Assembly (NCBI RefSeq): GCF_964340395.1
Contig: NC_135565.1
Span: 13,565,709 to 13,629,708, forward strand
Source: Glandiceps talaboti
Taxonomy: Eukaryota > Hemichordata > Enteropneusta > Spengelidae
Direction of reading: 5' to 3'
DNA: 64,000 bases
Shown here: positions 57,705 through 64,000 of the stretch, in pieces
How positions within the stretch are numbered: position 1 is the stretch's first letter
How the letters are laid out: every line of letters starts with the position of its first letter
Translations under genes and position numbers: made by a program
The notes under the pieces: model-generated
Told to the model about the DNA's origin: nothing
Seen by the model: the letters and a program-made list of their open reading frames with translations, nothing else
Databases searched by the model: none

Positions 57705-57829
57705 GTAACCACTATTGATATATTGTGTGGTATTTGCATTCTTGATTGGTTAATGGCATATGTAAATAGCATTAACTACAAGGCCCTTTGTGATTGGTGT
57801 TTACATTGTGACTTACTGTAAATGATAGT

Positions 57830-58920
57830 CTGAATGCCAATTGAAAGATTTGTTACATTCAAGTGATAAAAAATGTCTCTACATTATTTACTTTTTGATA
57901 CCTAAGTGTTATATTTCTTCTCTGCAAGGTTAGTTTACCTATTCAGAGATTTAGGGGTCCAGATTGATGTACGTATAGCATGTATAGAGTGACAGTTCTC
58001 TCTCAGACACGATGATAGATACAGCTAGCTATGATTTACCTGTACTAGCTGTAACTAAAATCAAGTTGTAGTTTTTTCATCTAGACAACCAACAATATAT
58101 ATGCAATTGAAATAGTCAAAATACAATAGTTAGATAGTGGACATTTTACTTAGATGTCGATTTCCTCCATACAGAAACATGTGATCATATGGGGGTGGGG
58201 GGTAGGGGTGGGGTGGTGATGGTGATTTTAAGGGTGCAAAACCAAAGATATGATAATATTATATCATACTATGTGTACAACTGCACAAATGTATTTACCC
58301 ACAGGTGATTCAATACTGTTCAGGGTGGACAATATTATTACAAGCAATCATTACATTTTACCAAAACAGTTTTAAAAAAAATGTTTCAGTTGTAGCTAGT
58401 GTTGTTTTTAAGAGGCATACAAAAAACAAACTATGATTACATATTCATTCTTGCGAGAATGAATGTACATGGACTCTGGGTTCTTAATATTCAGTCTAGT
58501 CGTTTTCAAGACAACAGTGAGTTGAAAAAAAGTTCTTGGTGTTGCAACATGTTGTCTGATTATGGAGTGAAATTTGTTTTACTTTTCTTGTGATTAGTTT
58601 TTAAGAAAGTGTGTAAATTGATGATTTTGTTGAATCGTCAGCAACCTCTAGTACCTAACAAGTCTGAATTGTCTGTCTGGTAGTGTCTAGCCAATAGCGA
58701 TGTCACAACACAGACTAATGGGTGTTGGCGACTACGCCAATAAAACAGTATATGAAATTAGAAGTACTAACTCAAGATGTAGATCTTAACACCTTGTTTC
58801 AATCATCCTGGTATTACAAAAACCTAATGTGATTTTACAGTTGTGGAATTCCTATGCTAAAAGGATAATCAATTTTAGATTGAAGAATTCTCAAAGACTA
58901 GAGAACCTGTCATCATAAAC
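57830..58920. other. No gene established; G-rich tract inside
   Basis: G-run cluster at 58191-58213 (see findings). No splice-bounded frame. Confidence 0.4.
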
Positions 58921-58924
58921 TTGA

Positions 58925-59145
58925 TGTTTTTTCGTTCAGTTCAAAGTGAACTATGACCTGTGAACTCTGACCTAAGTGTGTGAAGACTGTATCATACTAT
59001 TTCAGTTTCTCTAATGAAAACAGTAACACTTGGAATCCTCAACCATAGATGTTTCAGTTTAGTTCAATATAGTGAACTCTGACCTGTGACCTCTGACCCA
59101 AGTATGAAGACTGTACCACGCTAAGTCAGTTTCAGTTTCTGTCCA
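58925..59145. repeat. Tandem duplication, unit about 120 bp
   Basis: gttcaaagtgaactatgacc / gttcaatatagtgaactctg, tgacctgtgaactctgacct, gaagactgtatcatactatt and tcagtttctctaatg appear twice. Confidence 0.75.
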
Positions 59146-59284
59146 GAAAATATAAAAGTTGACATACATGTATTTGATTATCAGGCAATAGAGCAGTGTT
59201 TTGGTGTAAGGGCTGGTAACTGTGGTAACAGGAAGGGGGAAATCTGGGAAAACTGTCATACATGTAATTTTCAATACATTATAT

Positions 59285-59360
59285 AATAATATTGGTAGGA
59301 ACCCTGACAGGGGTACTGACGTACATTTTACGTACTTGCCACCCTTAACAAAAGCAATGT
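59285..59360 (+). repeat. Repeat K copy
   Basis: gaaccctgacaggggtactg, ttacgtacttgccaccctta and acaaaagcaatg match the family consensus at 24225-24540. Confidence 0.55.
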
Positions 59361-59611
59361 AGAAGGGTAATGATTTACTCAAAATAAGTCAAAATTAAAA
59401 AATTTAAGAGACAGAAGATAGTTTAGGTTCTGTTACATAGAGTTTCGTTCCTGTGTAGTGGCTGAATATGCCACTCTCTTTATAAGCTTATATTTAGAAT
59501 GAGCCTAGCATGATTTATGATTTAGTCAGTTGACAGACTCCCTGTGTTCATGGAGAATTACTGTTCTAAATATAACCTCAAAGTAATTGTTATGATTGTT
59601 GCTATTTTTAG

Positions 59612-59660
59612 AATTGAGAATCCGTAGCAATTTTGAGAATTGAGAATCCGTAGCAAGTGA
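59612..59660. repeat. Tandem duplication of about 25 bp
   Basis: gaattgagaatccgtagcaa twice, joined by ttttga. Confidence 0.85.
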
Positions 59661-59664
59661 CCAG

Positions 59665-60735
59665 GTTGGTTTTTCTCACAATAATGGCTACCTCTGTGAA
59701 TTTGTGTAGTGAATTTTTAAAGAACAAATTTCAATACTAGTCTCGTTGACAATTCTGTGCTCTTCATTCTTTTGTTTATTTTTCTGTTGTGTCTGAGTGT
59801 GTTACAAGTTTTTGTCACAAAAATGGGGAAGTAAGTAGGTAAAATGTATTCCTGATCTCGTTCCCCAATTTTAGCAGATTTCCAAATTTGTTATCGGCAT
59901 TTCCAGACTTTATCTGTGGAACTGAAGTGAATTTTTGAAGAAAAAAAAATACCAGTGTATATATATTTCAAGACTACGGTTGCATTACTGCTTGTTGTGA
60001 AACTCATTTTGTATATTTCCAGGTAGCGAAAATGTAGTAGAAATTCCAAGAATTCCAAGAAAACTTGTTATCCATTATCGTATTAAAAATATGTGTTGAA
60101 GACTTGATGAATTGAATTAACCATAAACCGAAACCCGATAAAGCGAAATTAATTTGCGAGGTGTAAAATTTTGATCAAAATCTATGATTGAAATGCTATC
60201 TGTCTAAATCTTGTCGAATACATAATTTGTGCCCAACGGCCGAGTTATCAAATATAGATAATATGCAATGTAAAGAGCACTGTGTGATATATACCTTGTC
60301 ATAACGATAACTAACTTGTACTAATCCTGTCATTATTAATTCTACAAACTAATGACTTCATCAAATATTTAATTTATTTTTCCACTGGAATTGAATTGAG
60401 AGTGGCAGTATTAGGTCCTCAAGGGATAAGAGATGTTGAAGTCATATATTTGTAAAATATGCTAATTCTAAACAGTATGTTTTAGTTGACGTACCAATTG
60501 CAAGAGTAGAATGATAGTTTTTATATTTTTTGTTCAAGGGACTATTTTCTTTTCATTTGTATGTGTATTTAGTCACCTGAGCATGTTTCATTGCTGCCAC
60601 AGGAGGATGTTTTTCAAAATTTTTATGTTTTACGTATTTTGATATGGCGTGATAATTTTTTCAAAATTTTTGTGCTGGGACTGAGAGACTGTTTTCTTCT
60701 CATTTATGTCGATTAATATGTAGACTCTGTAGGAT
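59665..60735. other. No gene seen
   Basis: AT-rich, T-rich DNA; a gtaagt near 59832 lacks an acceptor or open segment before it. Confidence 0.4.
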
Positions 60736-60739
60736 ATGT

Positions 60740-60766
60740 TGTGCCCCCCCCCCCTCCCCGCCCCCT
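60740..60766. repeat. Poly(C)-rich tract
   Basis: Ten or more C followed by tccccgccccc. Confidence 0.85.
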
Positions 60767-60769
60767 CAC

Positions 60770-61300
60770 TGGCCTACTCTATGTGAGAGAGGGGTTGATC
60801 AATGTGTGAGGGTGCCGCATCACAGCATACCTTACAGACTATAGGTGTTGCAGTATGTCATTGCTTTGTGAAGTTAAAACTGGAATGATATCTTTCAAAG
60901 TTTTTTTTTTGTTATTTTTTACTTCTGGTATTATGAATTTCATAATTTTTGTACTTAAGACTATTCCCATTCATGTATGTTGTTGTAGTCATAGTAACCC
61001 ATTCTGTAACCTAGATGTTTTTGCTGTGAGAATATGTCTTTTTTAAGGTATTCAAAAAGTTCACATAGACTTTAAGTTTTGCAAAATTTATTGAACCTAG
61101 TATGCTATGTACAGAACACGTTGTTTTTTAGGCACTACATATTTTCACTTTCATTAATCCCATCAAAAACAAGTTAAAGTTTGTCTTTCATGAAAATTTC
61201 TAGTTTTACACTTGTGTATGTTGTTGTTCTCACTGAAGCATTTACAAATTTTTAATGTCTTAGTTATCAAAACATATCCCACAAATTTATTACTTGTTGA
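60770..61300. other. No gene established
   Basis: A 63-codon frame (60855-61046) is hydrophobic and T-rich, with no supporting signal. Confidence 0.35.
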
Positions 61301-61309
61301 CAAAACAAG

Positions 61310-61567
61310 ATGTCTGGCTCATCCCTGATTCATGACTGTTTTGACGAGATTACACATACTGAATGTCAAGTCAGTATCCTAAAAGGTTTGGTATTTTACA
61401 AAAAAATCTCTGAAACAAAAAAAAAAATGGTGAAAAATTGGAACTTTATAAGGAGAGAATTAATCACTCACCACTCTGATTTGCAATGTTATATTCATGT
61501 ATATGATCACTATAGAATATGCTTCATATTTAGACTGAAGAAAGGATACCAAAATCAGACAGAATAA
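61310..61567 (+). CDS. Hypothetical ORF, unassigned
   Basis: An 85-codon frame from an ATG in acceptable context (A at -3). Starts MSGSSLIHDCFDEITHTECQ, with a Lys-rich middle (includes an A11 run) and end FIFRLKKGYQNQTE. No recognised family, no close poly(A) signal; may be chance. Confidence 0.17.
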   Translation: MSGSSLIHDCFDEITHTECQVSILKGLVFYKKISETKKKMVKNWNFIRRELITHHSDLQCYIHVYDHYRICFIFRLKKGYQNQTE

Positions 61568-61569
61568 CC

Positions 61570-62050
61570 ACCATGTCGTGGTTGAGATGTGTACAAAAGA
61601 AATAAGTAAACTGAACTGTGAGGGCGCTAGTCAACTTGATGCACACATGAGGATTTCTCAGTATAGAAATCAATAATCTGAACCTTACACGGCAAACTCT
61701 GATTTTAAAACAGTCTACATTCTTTAACTGTGTTTATTATAAATATACAATCATGTGAATAGAGGTAACATCATGTCTTTCGTGTAAGATCCATTGCTTT
61801 TCCAAACATTAATGTTAGACATTCCAATCAGCTGTGAACAAACTGTGAAATGTTGTATGTTTTGAAATACAATGCACTAAAGGGTTAATGTAATCAAATG
61901 CGGTATTCAAAGAATGTGTGATATGTCACTACAACATTACACTTTTACATCAACTTTGTCTGTTAGCATGGTTAGTGTTGGAGATCAGCTGGTGTTGAGG
62001 TCATAGGTCAAGTTGTTGTGACTGTTGGGATGCATTCCGTAGGTCTGGAA
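61570..62050. other. No gene seen
   Basis: AT-rich DNA. Confidence 0.4.
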
Positions 62051-62057
62051 GGTGGCA

Positions 62058-62225
62058 ATTTCTCAGCAGTTTAATTTTACTATTAAGATGACAGAGCTGA
62101 TGATTTCTCTACAGTGTACGCTTTTCAAGAGATGACTGATTTTCTCGATAGTTTAATTTTATAGCTAGACATCAGAGCTGTTGATTTTTCAGTGGTATAA
62201 ACTTTCTTCTGAGATGATAGAGTCT
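62058..62225. repeat. Tandem duplication, unit about 85 bp
   Basis: cagtttaattttactattaa then gatgacagagctgatgattt, followed by tagtttaattttatagctag then acatcagagctgttgattt. Confidence 0.7.
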
Positions 62226-62229
62226 TGTA

Positions 62230-62825
62230 GATACAGTCTAGTGAGTACAGAATTTCACTGGAGCTGTCACTGATTCCATAGGCACTTCATAGATTGTAAA
62301 AGTCTTGATATAGTTGACTTGTGAATGTATATATCTCTGTCTGTTCTCCCCATCTCCTCCTTACCCCCCCCCCCTTTGATAAAAGATGAAATCTTTGATA
62401 TGATGAAGTTAGTCCAGAACTTGTCCCAGTGTTAGTACTGTCTCAAAGGAAATGTCACATCGTGATTGAGAGAGCTTCTCGAGATAATAACACCGACAGT
62501 TCTCTAGACTGTGATGACGCTGTCTTATTCAGATGTAAATTTTAAAAAATTCTCTCTATGTCACTCCCCCTACCTCCCCCTTCTCTCTCTATACCCGTCC
62601 TTTTACCCCACCCTTTTCAGAGACAGAAAGAGGAAAATCCTTGGTTACTGTTTCCCTCTCAAATAGTTCGTCTAGACATCTGTTAATCTGTAAGATATGC
62701 TGTGACAGGGTACCCTCACTTATATCAGTCAACCCCTGTGGGCAGAGCAACATGACATATCTTGCAGTCTGAACTCAAGTATAATCCAATATGAGGAAAT
62801 ATTAGTGGGTTTGTTTGTCACAATA
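62230..62825. other. No gene seen
   Basis: Contains C-rich and CT-rich patches (62365-62374 and 62565-62600). Confidence 0.4.
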
Positions 62826-62831
62826 TGGAAC

Positions 62832-63028
62832 TCGGAAGCCGACCATATTGAATGATGCATTGTGGGAAATGCACTAGCATTAATTTAATCAATGTGGCAA
62901 ATAATTTGTCACATTGTTTGTACCACTAAATTATCAAGTCCTAGTTACCTACACTTTCCTATAACCATAACAACCAAAAATCCCATAATCCTTTGCATGT
63001 GAACATGCTCAGTTTAGACTGCAAATTG
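62832..63028 (-). mobile_element. Family B element, diverged reversed copy
   Basis: gatgcattgtgggaaatg, gtcacattgtttgtacca, cccataatcctttgcatgtg and aacatgctcagtttagactg are the reverse complement of the order seen at 54162-54406. The 12-bp ends have decayed. Confidence 0.7.
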
Positions 63029-63303
63029 ATCATGAAATACAGGATCATTTCCCATGATGTCATCACTTCTGTTTAATGACCTTTGACCTAGGACTATATG
63101 CATATCACTTCATATTTTGATATCAGCTGGATGTAAATATTATTTGTACTTTCATATTATGAATCATAATATTGGCAGTATGCCAACACATTCCACCTGT
63201 TATTTCCATGACGACAGTTAATTGCACTCTTAGTGAACCTGTCAAATCTATATAATCTAAATACTGTTATGATTAGAAATAGGAAAACATGTGTTTCTGG
63301 CAG

Positions 63304-63495
63304 TTTGCCGAGCTCCTCATGAAAAGTTATATCTGGAAATATGCTCATAACAACTTAAAGGCTGTTAGGACGTCTTCTGGTCAAGGACACGATAACAATA
63401 TCGAAATTGATTGTTTGATGTTTTTAAGATTTATCAAAATCGTTCGAATGTTGTGTAGATATGTGACAATAACGGAGGAAATGAATTTAGAGTGA
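63304..63495 (+). CDS. Candidate terminal coding exon, unassigned
   Basis: Acceptor acatgtgtttctggcag ends at 63303. In phase 0 the frame encodes FAELLMKSYIWKYAHNNLKA, then VRTSSGQGHDNNIEIDCLMF and LRFIKIVRMLCRYVTITEEM, stopping at TGA (63493-63495). An AATAAA lies at 63622-63627, 127 nt downstream, a reasonable polyadenylation distance. Its incoming phase matches the outgoing phase of 57645-57704. Composition is protein-like. Family unknown; if the acceptor is false this is a chance frame. Confidence 0.28.
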   Translation, partial: FAELLMKSYIWKYAHNNLKAVRTSSGQGHDNNIEIDCLMFLRFIKIVRMLCRYVTITEEMNLE

Positions 63496-63621
63496 GGTTT
63501 TTTTTTTGTTGTTGTTGATAATTTATAATCCCTGACCTTGTTATGGTTAAACTGGAAATAAGGAAATTTGATAAGATGTGTATTGGGTATAACTTTTGTC
63601 GACATTAAATGGGATTTGTTG

Positions 63622-63627
63622 AATAAA
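63622..63627 (+). terminator. AATAAA polyadenylation-signal word
   Basis: Canonical hexamer in gttgaataaatgaag, downstream of the candidate terminal exon. Such words are common in AT-rich DNA, so it is supportive only in context. Confidence 0.2.
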
Positions 63628-64000
63628 TGAAGATTAGTCCAACTACAGAGAAAATATACACTTAATAATTAGGTTGTTGTATTTTGTTTGCTGTAAGTGT
63701 GAGGGAGATTGCTGCACAAACGTATGGAGTTTTTTCTCTCTCATGACTGAGAAAATAGTCTTGGTTTAGCGCCCTCTATAGTCCAGATAGTGTCACTTTC
63801 ACCTCTAGAGGGCAGTGTGCAGGTTCCTTGCACACAGATAAACAGTTTAACTTGGCAAAATTGACATTGCAAAGGAAGACAACTGTATGAGAGGAGATAA
63901 ATCATATTGTGCTAAATTTTTACATATTTCTGCATAATATAAACATTAATGTACTTTGAGTACAAAAAAAAACCCAATACTTTATCATGGTGATCTCTTG

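Overview
This 64 kb window is eukaryotic and almost certainly from an animal. It is AT-rich, has no dense bacterial-style reading frames, and is full of long microsatellites, minisatellites, short inverted-repeat (MITE-like) elements, a tRNA-derived SINE with a poly(A) tail and several truncated LINE 3' ends. The mix, together with the very frequent word TACATGTA, would suit a marine invertebrate such as a mollusc, brachiopod, hemichordate or cephalochordate. The sequence alone does not fix the phylum. Most listed reading frames of 60 or more codons are artefacts of simple repeats or chance open stretches in AT-rich DNA.

Coding content is sparse and nothing can be named. The best case for a gene is a scatter of short plus-strand segments bounded by good splice signals. 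The strongest is 5375-5512 (138 nt, fully open, good acceptor, GTAAGT donor). Its reading phase joins exactly to 14752-14819 (GTAAGT donor). Weaker candidates are 4651-4721, 9880-9990, 19966-20024, 23673-23708, 27309-27376, 31157 onward, 34477-34516, 34824-34902, 57645-57704 and 63304-63495, the last followed by an AATAAA. These may be exons of one or more large multi-intron genes read left to right. That is inference from splice signals and open phase; transcripts or protein homology are needed.

Region by region. 0-4 kb: a 40-bp minisatellite, a fold-back repeat family, a decayed 80-bp minisatellite and a repeat carrying its own internal minisatellite. 4-15 kb: the best exon candidates, an inverted 25-bp minisatellite, a triple POU octamer, AC and GA microsatellites and an inverted-repeat element. 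15-20 kb: 74-bp and 39-bp minisatellites with dimeric higher order, a hAT-like MITE with an 8-bp target duplication, and a long hairpin element. 20-32 kb: TCAA arrays, tandem duplications, a 34-bp minisatellite, an 87-bp minisatellite, the SINE and a 600-bp inverted-repeat element. 32-45 kb: ACAT, GT/GCGT and CTGT arrays, coding-like short ORFs at 37.6-38.6 kb and 40.8 kb, LINE tails and second copies of elements seen earlier. 45-64 kb: A/C-rich DNA, duplications, a 194-bp GA tract, CAN-rich DNA, further MITEs and a possible terminal exon.

No rRNA, functional tRNA, CRISPR array or intact transposase or reverse transcriptase was found. The most informative structure is the repeat landscape: at least ten families recur within the window, several as direct/inverted pairs, and some minisatellites have clearly grown out of dispersed repeats.
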